Positions 1 to 9,118 of a stretch of DNA of 42,274 nt are shown piece by piece. The notes below the pieces were generated by a model that saw only the letters and a program-made list of their open reading frames with translations, was not told the DNA's origin and searched no databases. This DNA is from an uncultured Burkholderiales bacterium (lineage in GTDB: Bacteria > Pseudomonadota > Gammaproteobacteria > Burkholderiales > Burkholderiaceae_C). The translations under genes were made by a program, and so were the position numbers. The number at the start of each line of letters is the position of its first letter. The first letter of the stretch is position 1. The DNA is taken from contig CAIOTD010000017.1 in assembly GCA_903861115.1 (NCBI GenBank), positions 1 to 42,274 of the forward strand. The letters run 5' to 3'.

Positions 1-1
1 C

Positions 2-913
2 ATGCTCAAATGGTCCAAGCAGGTATTTTTTGTAACAGCACTGAGCATGTTTTTTTCGCTCTCAGGCTGTGGATCTAGCTCAAAGTACGATGAGTTTTTC
101 CCAACTCGAATCATCTCCATCGGTGACTTTTTAAGCTATCAAGGTACCCAAGCCAACGCCTATAACGATAAATTAACCGTGAACGATCAAACCATCAACA
201 GTTGGATCGCTCAACTTGCGGCCAGTTATAACATCGTCTTCGATCCCAGCCTGACAGGTTTTGCAACACCCAGTGCGACGGTTGCTGACTTGCCCAAACA
301 ATTGAACAACTTTACTCCTCAAACGGGAGACATGTTGGTCATCAATGCGGGCATGAACGATATTTTAAATCACACCAATGCGGTGCTGAACAAGTTGGAA
401 AGTCCTGACACAGCCGTTGCAGCAATGGGTTCACTGGGAACAAGCTATCAACTTTTTGCTCGGGATCAACTGAAAAACTTCTCTCACATTTTGATCCTGA
501 ATGCCTACGACTTAAAAGGCAGTCCTTATGCTCAAAAAAATGCCGCACAATTTGCAGCCGCTTGGCCAAACTACAGCGGTGGACTGTCGCAATTCATTCA
601 AGATGAGACTCGAAACTTTAACAACAAAATCATCTCCAATGCTGGCACCTATGTCTCAGGTCAAGGGGTGAGATTGTTCGACGCGGAGGTGCTTTATCTG
701 AGCGCTGACTACCAAGGCTATGGCATCACCACAGCAGGCCTCACGCTTGCCGCCTGTCCAGTGATCATGGCTGGCATCAACTGCACCGCAACCACAGCGG
801 ACCCCAACTACAACACCTACTTGTATGCTGATGACATCAATGTAACGCCTGTCGCTCAACGTTTATTGGGCGCTTATGTTTATACTTTTTTAAGAAGTGC
901 AAAAGGCTGGTAA
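2..913 (+). CDS. SGNH/GDSL-fold lipoprotein, probably catalytically inactive
   Basis: The N-terminus is a lipoprotein signal: a basic start, a hydrophobic stretch and a lipobox L-S-G-C with the lipidated Cys at residue 23, so the protein should be membrane-anchored outside the cytoplasm. The rest follows the layout of Burkholderiales GDSL esterase/lipase lipoproteins: block I near residues 41-49, block III N-A-G-M-N-D at 115-120 and block V near 277-283. The usual G-D-S-L reads G-D-F-L, so the nucleophilic Ser is Phe43, and the usual D-x-x-H reads D-D-I-N, so the catalytic His is Asn280. The fold call is fairly secure; hydrolase activity is doubtful. The ATG lies at the window edge, so a start further upstream cannot be excluded. 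It converges on dacB with only 16 bp between them. Confidence 0.75.
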   Translation: MLKWSKQVFFVTALSMFFSLSGCGSSSKYDEFFPTRIISIGDFLSYQGTQANAYNDKLTVNDQTINSWIAQLAASYNIVFDPSLTGFATPSATVADLPKQLNNFTPQTGDMLVINAGMNDILNHTNAVLNKLESPDTAVAAMGSLGTSYQLFARDQLKNFSHILILNAYDLKGSPYAQKNAAQFAAAWPNYSGGLSQFIQDETRNFNNKIISNAGTYVSGQGVRLFDAEVLYLSADYQGYGITTAGLTLAACPVIMAGINCTATTADPNYNTYLYADDINVTPVAQRLLGAYVYTFLRSAKGW

Positions 914-929
914 TTTTGAAACAGGTGCT

Positions 930-2450
930 TCATCTGCTAGAAACCCACTGAACCAAGCTGTCTAAAATAACGGCGCCATCCTTGGCTTTTGGGTCGTTCA
1001 ATATTGCCACCAAAATAAAGCGCTTTTGTTGTCTGCCTTGTACAAATCCAGCAATCGCACTCACATCTTTCAAACTTCCAGTTTTTAGGTGTGCTGATGC
1101 ATTGTTTGAACTTCGCTTTAACGTGCCATCCATGCCACTGATGGGCAAGGAAGAGATCAACTCGGGCATATAGGGCGATCGCCATGCATAGCTCAACAAA
1201 TCCGATAAGCCTTGCGCGCTGATTCGATCGTCTCGGCTCAGCCCTGATCCTTGCTCGATCATCAATGGCGTTTGAGAGACCTTTTCTTGCCACCATTTTT
1301 GCACCAACTCTCTAGAAAGAGACTCCGTTGGCCCCATGGGTACGCCCATGCTCAAAGTCAAAAAAAGGTGCTGTGCCATGACGTTATTGGAGTACTTGTT
1401 CATGTCTCTTACAACATCCCCCAAGGTAGAAGAATTCTCCGACCAAAGGAGCGACGCTTTGGGTGGCAATGAACCCAACTTAAATTCACCCCCAATCTCA
1501 CCCCCCAAACTCTTCCATAGACCCGCTAGAACTCTTTGCGTGAACTCCTTTGGCTTTGCAAACGCCAGGGGCCAAATCTTGAGGCCACACGTCTTTGAAT
1601 ACGTACCTAAAAATTTAATATCAAGGGGTTTTGATAAGTCCGCCTTGAGTTCTTTTTTATAATCCAGGCAAGCTCCACTTGTTAAAGGCACTTGCTTTGT
1701 GTACACCAATCCTTCGATAGGCGGTTCGATATATACATGCGCAAACCCAGACAGTGGGTCGGGCGTAAAACTCATCAGCAAAGCATTGAAGTTGATCAAC
1801 ATCGCGTCTGCAAAAACGTTGTAAGCCCTCAGCGGCTCACCATCGAAGCTTGCCGGATCCTTGTCTGAGGCATCAAATAAGCTTTTGTCGACGATCACGT
1901 TGCCTTGAATCTTTTGAACGCCCATTGCGCGCAACTTTTGCAACAAATGTGTGATATTTTCAACGCTTAATTTTGGGTCCAGACCACCGCGTATGATCAC
2001 ATCGCCCTGCAAGACCCCCGAATTTTTAATTGCGCCCGTGATAAAAACATCCGTTTTCCAAACATAACTCGGGCCCAACATATCCAAGGCGGCCTGGGTG
2101 GTCACCAATTTCATGAGTGACGCTGGCGTACGCAATTGCGTGGCCAAATGACTGAGCTCAGGCACGGTCTGCCCAAGAGAATTGAGTGCCCCCCCATTTT
2201 GGGGGACCTCTTTTACAATCACACTGAGAGAGCTTGGTGAAATATTGCTTTTTTGCAAAAGTCTCAAAACTTGCTCAGGAAGCTCGGAGAACTCACTTGA
2301 CTGATGCGAAGACGCGAGGAGAGGCTCCATCGCTTGGGCCGCCTTGGCCCAAGATGTGTGCATCAATACGCCCAAGAAAAAGCATAAAGAAATGTGCCTC
2401 CATACAAGTCCACGACCCATTGCTATTTTTGTAACTCTGAATGATTCCAT
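930..2450 (-). CDS. dacB: D-alanyl-D-alanine carboxypeptidase/endopeptidase (PBP4, family S13)
   Basis: This is a periplasmic penicillin-binding protein that trims or cleaves peptidoglycan cross-links. All three serine-peptidase motifs are visible: S-L-M-K (nucleophilic Ser near residue 111), S-N-N in K-Y-S-N-N-V-M-A, and K-T-G near the C-terminus (H-L-K-T-G-S-L). A hydrophobic stretch ending T-S-W-A-K-A looks like a cleavable signal peptide. At about 506 residues it is close to the usual PBP4 length. The frame stays open upstream to 2675 but would overlap tsaB and give an implausible leader. The ATG at 2450 is used; an ATG at 2420 would give a shorter, more typical signal peptide. Neither has a clear Shine-Dalgarno. 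It is divergent from tsaB. Confidence 0.9.
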   Translation of the reverse strand: MESFRVTKIAMGRGLVWRHISLCFFLGVLMHTSWAKAAQAMEPLLASSHQSSEFSELPEQVLRLLQKSNISPSSLSVIVKEVPQNGGALNSLGQTVPELSHLATQLRTPASLMKLVTTQAALDMLGPSYVWKTDVFITGAIKNSGVLQGDVIIRGGLDPKLSVENITHLLQKLRAMGVQKIQGNVIVDKSLFDASDKDPASFDGEPLRAYNVFADAMLINFNALLMSFTPDPLSGFAHVYIEPPIEGLVYTKQVPLTSGACLDYKKELKADLSKPLDIKFLGTYSKTCGLKIWPLAFAKPKEFTQRVLAGLWKSLGGEIGGEFKLGSLPPKASLLWSENSSTLGDVVRDMNKYSNNVMAQHLFLTLSMGVPMGPTESLSRELVQKWWQEKVSQTPLMIEQGSGLSRDDRISAQGLSDLLSYAWRSPYMPELISSLPISGMDGTLKRSSNNASAHLKTGSLKDVSAIAGFVQGRQQKRFILVAILNDPKAKDGAVILDSLVQWVSSR

Positions 2451-2574
2451 GGATCGACTTTGCACAAGAATCCTCCTACTGTCAAGAAGTCTCTGGGTCT
2501 GATGAGGTCCATGCTCTTTGATTTTATAGGCGTCTAGAAAAACAAAAGCCTTCTCATTGGGAGATAATAGTGCC

Positions 2575-3336
2575 ATGAACTTTTTAGCGATTGAGTGCAG
2601 CAGTGAAACACTGTCCCTGGCTGCTGCCAATGACTTGGATGCGTGGTACTTTGAAAGTGCTGGTGGCGCTCTCACGTCAAGCGCTTTAATTCCTGCGTGC
2701 TTGAATGGTTTGACTCAACTTGACTTGGAATTTGCTTCTTTAGATGCCATTCTTTTTGGCAAGGGGCCCGGCTCATTCACGGGTCTTAGAACAGCTTGTT
2801 CGGTTGCGCAAGGATTTTCTTATGCACACAAAATCAAAACTTTGGGCTTCGACTCATTGCTGACCTTGGCTCAATCGACACGTCAATTTAAACCTGAGTT
2901 CACCAAAGTGCTGTCCATCTTGGATGCACGAATGGGACAACTTTACGTGGGCGCTTACGAGTGGGTCGACAAGCGCTGGCAAGTGATCTTATCGCCTGAG
3001 TTGCTCTCACCCGAAGAGGTTTCACCACCCCTTTCATGGACACAGGCCCCCACGCAACCGCCTTTTTTGTTGGCGTCAAACATCTCCATTGGTGAACAAG
3101 AGCCTTTATTTCACGCTCTCCAACGACACTCTCATTGCTATGAGTCCATGCAGTTGAGCCCCAGAGCCGATGCCCTGATCGAACTGGCAAAGATACATCT
3201 CTCGCGCCCTGATAATGCAACGTCTTCATTCAATGACTTTTCATTGCCAACCCCGTTTTATTTGCGAGACAAGGTCGCACAAACCACACTTGAGAGGCTT
3301 CACTCTCGATTGGACACTCTTCCTAAAACAAGCTAA
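2575..3336 (+). CDS. tsaB: tRNA threonylcarbamoyladenosine biosynthesis protein TsaB
   Basis: TsaB is the partner of TsaD in making t6A37 on ANN-decoding tRNAs in the cytoplasm. The N-terminus A-I-E-C-S-S-E-T is the ASKHA-type phosphate-1 strand, and F-G-K-G-P-G-S-F-T-G-L-R is the TsaB signature. Length is 253 residues, normal for proteobacterial TsaB. The ATG at 2575 is chosen because GGGAG lies 11 bases upstream and the family begins almost directly at this strand; an in-frame TTG at 2557 is a poor alternative. It heads a plus-strand series with rimI, a UDG-like gene and pyrF, a grouping I associate with Burkholderiales. Confidence 0.93.
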   Translation: MNFLAIECSSETLSLAAANDLDAWYFESAGGALTSSALIPACLNGLTQLDLEFASLDAILFGKGPGSFTGLRTACSVAQGFSYAHKIKTLGFDSLLTLAQSTRQFKPEFTKVLSILDARMGQLYVGAYEWVDKRWQVILSPELLSPEEVSPPLSWTQAPTQPPFLLASNISIGEQEPLFHALQRHSHCYESMQLSPRADALIELAKIHLSRPDNATSSFNDFSLPTPFYLRDKVAQTTLERLHSRLDTLPKTS

Positions 3337-3382
3337 CTGTCCGCTTGAGTGCTCAACAACCATCAAGTGAACTTGTTCTTAC

Positions 3383-3847
3383 ATGCCACAATCGACCCAT
3401 CCCCCTTTGCATTTTGTTAGCTTAACGCCAGTTGAGCTAGATGAGCTGTTAAAGATTGAGCAGTCTGTTTACGCAAAGCCTTGGACCCGTGGGAATTTTT
3501 TAGATGCCATGAAAAGCGACAATTGGTGCCATCTGTTGATGAGCAAAGATACCTTGTTGGGCTATTTTGTTGCTATGATGGGTTTTCAAGAAGTCCACCT
3601 CTTGAACCTAACCGTTGCCAGTGCCTTTCAAAATAAAGGCTTTGGCTTGCACATGTTAGAGAGCTTGGTCTTGATGTCCAAAACCGTCAATGCCCAGTGG
3701 ATATGGTTGGAGGTGCGAGTGAGCAATGAACGTGCACTCAAAGTTTATGAGAAATTTGGCTTTAGAAAAGTCGGCGAAAGAAAGAACTATTACCCTCTTG
3801 CGACGAACAAACGCGAAGATGCAATCATCATGAGCTATCGACTTTAA
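3383..3847 (+). CDS. rimI: Ribosomal protein S18-alanine N-acetyltransferase (GNAT)
   Basis: A single GNAT domain of 154 residues. The acetyl-CoA pyrophosphate loop reads Q-N-K-G-F-G after the strand L-L-N-L-T-V, and the C-terminal motif N-E-R-A-L-K-V-Y-E-K-F-G-F is typical of RimI. RimI acetylates the N-terminal alanine of ribosomal protein S18. The assignment as RimI rather than a generic GNAT rests on its place directly behind tsaB, a common pairing, and on its length. It is 8 bp from the next gene, suggesting one transcript. Confidence 0.88.
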   Translation: MPQSTHPPLHFVSLTPVELDELLKIEQSVYAKPWTRGNFLDAMKSDNWCHLLMSKDTLLGYFVAMMGFQEVHLLNLTVASAFQNKGFGLHMLESLVLMSKTVNAQWIWLEVRVSNERALKVYEKFGFRKVGERKNYYPLATNKREDAIIMSYRL

Positions 3848-3855
3848 TAAGATTC

Positions 3856-4797
3856 ATGAAGCTACAACTCTCAACCAAAAAACAGGCGATCCTAGAGGAA
3901 ATGGGCATTTCCCTTTTTCTTAAGAAATCTCCTTCAAAACCCCATCAACCTCTCGCTCTGTCTTCACAAGCCAGCGCCAGTCCTGCCCCGACACCTTTTG
4001 TGCCTGCGCCCAATCGGTCAATGGTTCATCAACCACGCGACCCACTTGATCGCGACATCATCTCTATTTCCGTCGACAACCTTGTTTCTAAAAACCAGCA
4101 AAAACCAAGTGCTGCAAAAGAAATCTCAAACCTTGACTTGGGCGTTCTGCGTCAAACGCTTGCCTCTCAAGTTCAGAGCATGAGCGGGTCGAGTCTTGAA
4201 TCACACCTCCAAAGCTGTCAATCTTGCGAGCTTGGCACGCACACAGCGCTGCGTTATATTGAACCCCTCGCCTTGACCTCCACCGCACAAGCGGGTGAAA
4301 CACCAAGCCTGGTCGATTGGCTGATTGTGGCCGACGCCCCCAAAAGAGCGCTTGATGGCTCTGTTGTGGCCTTCGCTGAAAACAGTCAATCCCTGTTGGA
4401 TGCGATTCTCAAACATCTGAGTTCAACGGCCAAGACATCTGAACCCCCGAGCGCTCAAAGTATTAATCACCACATCACCCATACGGTCAAGTGTCTCAGT
4501 GCCAGCCAACAAATTCCAAGCGATGTGGCTGTGCAAACTTGCTTGGTCCACTTGTCGCAGCAAATTAAACTCCTAAAGCCTAAACTTATATTGGTCATGG
4601 GCTTGGCAGCCGCACACGCCTTGTTGAAAGAGACCCCACTTCACCATGAACCCCTTGGTAAACTTCGCTCTAAGGTTCATCGTTTTGAAAACACACCCAT
4701 GATTGTGACTTATGCACCAGAACAAATGATGCGTTCCGGAGAAACAAAATCAAATGCTTGGAACGATTTTTGTTTGGCACACTCATTGACACATTGA
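3856..4797 (+). CDS. Uracil-DNA glycosylase family 4-like protein with degenerate active site
   Basis: The C-terminal two thirds aligns by motif with iron-sulfur (family 4) uracil-DNA glycosylases, preceded by about 110 residues of poorly conserved, proline- and serine-rich sequence. The four cluster cysteines appear kept at 121, 124, 213 and 229. The strand D-W-L-I-V and the segment K-P-K-L-I-L-V-M-G-L-A-A-A-H-A-L-L are family-like. The glycosylase motifs are not: usual G-E-A-P-G is A-D-A-P-K (159-163), usual P-F-V-G is A-F-A-E, and the late His of the H-P motif is Ala287. It probably binds a 4Fe-4S cluster; uracil excision is doubtful. It lies directly after rimI, where Burkholderiales usually carry a UDG gene, so I read it as a diverged orthologue rather than an unrelated protein. 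Confidence 0.75.
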   Translation: MKLQLSTKKQAILEEMGISLFLKKSPSKPHQPLALSSQASASPAPTPFVPAPNRSMVHQPRDPLDRDIISISVDNLVSKNQQKPSAAKEISNLDLGVLRQTLASQVQSMSGSSLESHLQSCQSCELGTHTALRYIEPLALTSTAQAGETPSLVDWLIVADAPKRALDGSVVAFAENSQSLLDAILKHLSSTAKTSEPPSAQSINHHITHTVKCLSASQQIPSDVAVQTCLVHLSQQIKLLKPKLILVMGLAAAHALLKETPLHHEPLGKLRSKVHRFENTPMIVTYAPEQMMRSGETKSNAWNDFCLAHSLTH

Positions 4798-4825
4798 ACA
4801 CCTCACCCCTTAATTTGAGTTGATT

Positions 4826-5650
4826 ATGAACTTTATCGATCAGTTGACCTTGTCCAATACCCATAACAAGTCCATGTTGTGTGTTGGATTGGACCCAGAG
4901 CCCAAGCGCTTTCCCCTCAAGTGGAGAGGCGACGAGCGTAAAATTTTTGATTTCTGCGCTGAAATCGTTGATGCAACGGCTGATTTGGTCATGGCCTTTA
5001 AGCCCCAAATTGCTTACTTCTCATCTCACCGAGCCGAGGCGCAACTTGAACGCCTGATACAGCACATACGTGAGGTTGCGCCTCATGTGCCAGTTGTGCT
5101 GGATGCCAAGCGCGGCGACATTGGATCCACCGCAGAACAATATGCCATTGAAGCTTTTGAACGCTACGGCGCTGATGCCTTAACGCTCTCACCCTTCATG
5201 GGGTTTGACTCCATTGCACCCTATCTCAAGTACCACAAAAAAGGGGCTTTTCTTTTATGTCGAACCTCAAATCCGGGGGGGGACGATTTACAAAATCAAC
5301 GCCTTGCAAACATTGAGCACACGCCGCATTTGTATGAACACATCGCCAGTTTGGCCAACGGGCCATGGAACACCAATGGCCAACTTGGCCTTGTCGTGGG
5401 CGCCACCTACCCCACAGAAATTGAGCGCGTTCGATCATTTGCCCCCAATTTACCCCTTCTCATTCCTGGCATTGGTGCTCAAGGGGGAGATGCCCAAGCC
5501 ACTGTAAAGGCCGCACGGAGCAATCAAAATGCACGCGTCATTGTGACCTCTTCACGCGCAATCATTTACGCGTCTGAGGGCGATGATTTTGCGAGCGCAG
5601 CTCGAAAAGAAGCCCTCAAGACCCGAGATCTTTTGCAAAGCTGTTTGTAG
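4826..5650 (+). CDS. pyrF: Orotidine 5'-phosphate decarboxylase (type 2)
   Basis: Catalyses the last step of UMP synthesis, OMP to UMP plus CO2. The active-site motif D-A-K-R-G-D-I-G-S-T (Asp-x-Lys-x-x-Asp) is intact, and the N-terminal C-V-G-L-D-P and C-terminal P-G-I-G-A-Q-G-G phosphate-binding segments are present. The 274-residue length and T-A-E-Q-Y-A context fit the longer type 2 subfamily. The ATG at 4826 is preferred over an in-frame TTG at 4820; a weak GAG lies about 8 bases upstream. A run of eight G residues lies inside the gene at 5275-5282 and is in frame as read. It converges on uvrA. Confidence 0.94.
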   Translation: MNFIDQLTLSNTHNKSMLCVGLDPEPKRFPLKWRGDERKIFDFCAEIVDATADLVMAFKPQIAYFSSHRAEAQLERLIQHIREVAPHVPVVLDAKRGDIGSTAEQYAIEAFERYGADALTLSPFMGFDSIAPYLKYHKKGAFLLCRTSNPGGDDLQNQRLANIEHTPHLYEHIASLANGPWNTNGQLGLVVGATYPTEIERVRSFAPNLPLLIPGIGAQGGDAQATVKAARSNQNARVIVTSSRAIIYASEGDDFASAARKEALKTRDLLQSCL

Positions 5651-5676
5651 CCGGTTTGAAGCCCATTTCTTACCCC

Positions 5677-8600
5677 TTACGGTGTGGGTAGCAATTTTTT
5701 CAGGTAATGCCCTGTATAACTTCGCTCATTTTGAGCCAGAAGCTCAGGTGTTCCACACCCAAGCATCTGTCCACCTTGATCCCCGCCTTCGGGTCCCATG
5801 TCAATCAGCCAGTCGGCTGTTTTGATCACATCCAAATTGTGCTCAATGATCACAATGGTATTGCCCGCATCCCTCAATCGATGGAGCACCTTTAAGAGCA
5901 ACTCGATGTCTGCAAAATGCAGACCCGTCGTTGGCTCATCCAAGATGTACAACGTTCGCCCCGTGTCCCGTTTAGAAAGCTCTAGGGCGAGCTTGACCCT
6001 TTGTGCTTCGCCACCTGACAGCGTGGTCGCCGATTGTCCAAGCTTGATGTAACTCAAGCCCACATCCATCAAGGTTTGTAACTTTCGCGCAATACTGGGC
6101 ACCGCTTGCAAACTCGCCATGGCCGCTTCGACGGTCAAGTCCAATATTTGTGCAATGTTTTTACCCTTGTAGGTGATTTCTAAGGTCTCTCTGTTGTAAC
6201 GCTTGCCGTGACACACATCACACGGCACATAGATATCAGGCAAAAAATGCATTTCAACTTTGACCACCCCATCGCCTTGACAGGCCTCACAACGTCCGCC
6301 CTCAACGTTGAAAGAAAAACGGCCCGGTCCGTAACCTCTTTCTTTTGCCATGGGCATTTCAGCCAGCAACTCTCGGATGGGGGTCAGCATGCCCGTGTAG
6401 GTTGCCGGGTTGCTTCTAGGCGTTCTGCCAATGGGTGACTGATCGACATTGATGACTTTATCAAAGTGCTCTAAGCCCGTGATTTGCTCATGGGCCGCAG
6501 GTTCCTCATGCGCACGGTAGAGATGCTGCGCGGCCGCCAAATACAATGTGTCGTTGACCAACGTTGATTTACCGGAGCCAGAAACACCCGTCACACACGT
6601 CATCAAGCCCACAGGAATATGGACATCGATGTCTTGAAGATTGTTGCCTCTCGCGCCTTTGATAAACAAAGACAAGCCCATCGTTGAAACGGCTTCCCCC
6701 TTGTTTTTGTCCTGTGAAGTCTCAGCACCCTCCGCGTCATGGGTGGGCGCCGTTTTTGAGAATTTAGAAAAGGGATGTGGCTGCTCTGACAAGGCAGAAG
6801 AGGCAACAACACTTTTATAACCCTTTGCGCTTGAGGCCTGTAATTTTGTCTTCACCCCTTTTTTCGTATCGGCGTCATTTGGCTTTTTTTTCTGCCCGAC
6901 ATCGCCCTCTTGGTGAGTGAGCCATGCATGGCGCTGAACGGGGACTTCAATTTTTAAATCCCCGCTCAAATAACGACCGGTCAATGAGGCCGGATTTTGC
7001 TCGACCTCTGTTGGCGTGCCTTGAGCCGTCACATGCCCACCATGCACGCCTGCACCCGGCCCCATATCAACACAGTAATCTGCTGCACGAATCATGTCTT
7101 CATCGTGCTCCACCACCAAAACGGAGTTACCGATGTCTCTTAAGTGTTTGAGGGTGTCGATCAATCGATCATTGTCTCTTTGATGCAAACCTATGCTGGG
7201 CTCGTCCAAAACATACATCACACCCGTTAGGCCTGAACCAATTTGAGAGGCCAATCGGATCCGCTGCGCCTCACCACCCGAGAGTGTCTCAGCACTTCTT
7301 GCTAGACTCAAATAGTTCAAGCCCACATCGTTCAAAAATTTCAAGCGCGATTGAATTTCTTTGACCACTTTTGAAGCGATGTCGGCTTTTGCCCCTTTCA
7401 GAAGCAATCCATTAAAGTACTTTAAACACTCTCCCAGGGTCAAATGGCTGACTTCATGCAAGCCTTTTGCTTCGTGACCTTCGCCAAGCCTCACATGCAG
7501 GGCTTCTAGCTTTAGTCTCGCACCAGCACACGTGCCACAAGAGCGGATGCTTTTATAGCGCCCCAAATCCTCACGCACCAAGGCCGACTCGGTTTCTTGG
7601 TAGCGCCTTTTCATATTGACGAGAATGCCTTCGAAAACATGTTTTTTACTTGTTTTTCGTGCCGGCTTTCCCGCTGCATCAATCACGTAATTGAACTTGA
7701 TCTCCTCCGTGCCCGAGCCATGCAAAATGATTTCTTGAATGTCGGGTGCAAGGTCTTCAAATGCGGCCTCAATATTGAATTGATAATGTTTAGATAAACT
7801 TTCCAACATTGAGAAAAAATATGCATTTCTTCGATCCCAACCCTTGATGGCTCCACTGGCCAAACTCAGACTGGGAAAAGCGACCACTCTGTTGGGGTCA
7901 AAAAACTCCTCATGTCCAAGCCCCTCACAAGCCTCACACGCACCCGCCGGTGAGTTGAAGGAGAAAAGCTTTGGCTCCAACTCACCCATCGAAAAATGAC
8001 AAACAGGACAAGCAAATTTTGCATTGAAGCTTCGCTCCTCCATGGACTCCAAGTTCAAGACAATTGCTTTTCCTGAGGCCACCATCAAAGCCGTTTCAAA
8101 ACTCTCTGCCAAGCGTTGCGCTGCATCCCCCCTGACTTTGAGTCTGTCAATCACGACATCGATGTCGTGTTTCTCGGTTTTTTTAAAGCTCGGCAATTCT
8201 GCGGCTTCAACCACTTGTTTGCCCACTCGAAAGCGCACAAATCCTTTTTGCTGCAAAGCCATCAGTTGGTCGGCAAACTCTCCCTTTTTCTCTCGAGCGA
8301 TGGGCGCCAAAACCATGATGCGTGTTTCTGTTTCAAAGGACAAAACCGTGTCTACCATCTGTGAAACGGTTTGGGCTTGCAAGGGCAAGCCATGTTCGGG
8401 GCAGTGTGGCGTGCCAGCTCGAGCAAACAAGAGCCTTAGGTAATCATGAATTTCAGTGACCGTTCCGACTGTTGAGCGCGGGTTGTGACTGGTTGCCTTT
8501 TGCTCAATGGAGATGGCCGGCGACAAGCCCTCAATCAAATCCACATCGGGCTTGTCCATGCGCTGCAAAAATTGGCGCGCATAAGCCGACAAACTCTCCA

Positions 8601-8820
8601 CATAACGTCTTTGACCCTCCGCATACAAGGTGTCAAATGCCAGGCTGGATTTACCAGAGCCGGACAGGCCCGTGATGACCACCAACTGGTTTCTGGGCAA
8701 ATCAAGATCAATATTTTTTAAATTATGCGTTCTGGCCCCTCGAATGCTGATGAGACCATGGGGCGCTTTTTTTTGATCAATTACATGGCCTAAATATGGC
8801 CCTTCAGTGGATGCATTCAC
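5677..8820 (-). CDS. uvrA: Excinuclease ABC subunit A
   Basis: UvrA is the damage-recognition ATPase of nucleotide excision repair. Two ABC modules are complete: Walker [10 protein letters not shown] at about 51-59 and G-V-S-G-S-G-K-S-T near 742, each with an L-S-G-G-E-A-Q-R signature and a Walker B with D-E-P. Zinc-finger cysteines are present in both halves (C-P-V-C ... C-E-A-C and C-E-A-C-Q-G-D-G ... C-D-V-C). At 1047 residues it is about 100 longer than E. coli UvrA, mainly from a charged low-complexity linker at about 620-713 between the modules. The start is a GTG; no better ATG lies near the conserved [10 protein letters not shown]. No LexA-type box was seen upstream. Confidence 0.96.
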   Translation of the reverse strand: MNASTEGPYLGHVIDQKKAPHGLISIRGARTHNLKNIDLDLPRNQLVVITGLSGSGKSSLAFDTLYAEGQRRYVESLSAYARQFLQRMDKPDVDLIEGLSPAISIEQKATSHNPRSTVGTVTEIHDYLRLLFARAGTPHCPEHGLPLQAQTVSQMVDTVLSFETETRIMVLAPIAREKKGEFADQLMALQQKGFVRFRVGKQVVEAAELPSFKKTEKHDIDVVIDRLKVRGDAAQRLAESFETALMVASGKAIVLNLESMEERSFNAKFACPVCHFSMGELEPKLFSFNSPAGACEACEGLGHEEFFDPNRVVAFPSLSLASGAIKGWDRRNAYFFSMLESLSKHYQFNIEAAFEDLAPDIQEIILHGSGTEEIKFNYVIDAAGKPARKTSKKHVFEGILVNMKRRYQETESALVREDLGRYKSIRSCGTCAGARLKLEALHVRLGEGHEAKGLHEVSHLTLGECLKYFNGLLLKGAKADIASKVVKEIQSRLKFLNDVGLNYLSLARSAETLSGGEAQRIRLASQIGSGLTGVMYVLDEPSIGLHQRDNDRLIDTLKHLRDIGNSVLVVEHDEDMIRAADYCVDMGPGAGVHGGHVTAQGTPTEVEQNPASLTGRYLSGDLKIEVPVQRHAWLTHQEGDVGQKKKPNDADTKKGVKTKLQASSAKGYKSVVASSALSEQPHPFSKFSKTAPTHDAEGAETSQDKNKGEAVSTMGLSLFIKGARGNNLQDIDVHIPVGLMTCVTGVSGSGKSTLVNDTLYLAAAQHLYRAHEEPAAHEQITGLEHFDKVINVDQSPIGRTPRSNPATYTGMLTPIRELLAEMPMAKERGYGPGRFSFNVEGGRCEACQGDGVVKVEMHFLPDIYVPCDVCHGKRYNRETLEITYKGKNIAQILDLTVEAAMASLQAVPSIARKLQTLMDVGLSYIKLGQSATTLSGGEAQRVKLALELSKRDTGRTLYILDEPTTGLHFADIELLLKVLHRLRDAGNTIVIIEHNLDVIKTADWLIDMGPEGGDQGGQMLGCGTPELLAQNERSYTGHYLKKLLPTP

Positions 8821-9118
8821 GGTAGGATTTATCCCTTAAATTAACCATACATGATAACTTTTTTCCCCCATTTATTCCACTTCAATCCGACTAATCTCCC
8901 TTCTTTTTAAGGTTCCCGCTTTGATCACTTCATTGTGGCACACCTTTCAAATTTCCCCCATGCACAGACCCGCCCTTTCTTTTCATCGGTAATTTTTCAT
9001 ATTTGCTCGTTTCAAACCCCATGGTATTGGTGGACAATCTCAATTTCGTTCATTTCTTCTTTTTGAGTGTCGCCCAGTGCAAGATCTTTCACAATCCCAG
9101 ACCCCCAACCCACATCGA
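8821..9118. promoter_or_regulatory. Divergent uvrA / MFS intergenic region
   Basis: About 300 bp between two divergent genes, so promoters for both must lie here or close by. The sequence is rich in T and C on the plus strand. I found no convincing -35/-10 pair, no CTGT-N8-ACAG LexA site, no strong inverted repeat and no open reading frame worth calling. Confidence 0.4.

Noticed and set aside
8821-9118. LexA/SOS box in front of uvrA
   Set aside because: No CTGT-N8-ACAG or close variant was found in the gap; only an isolated ACAG.
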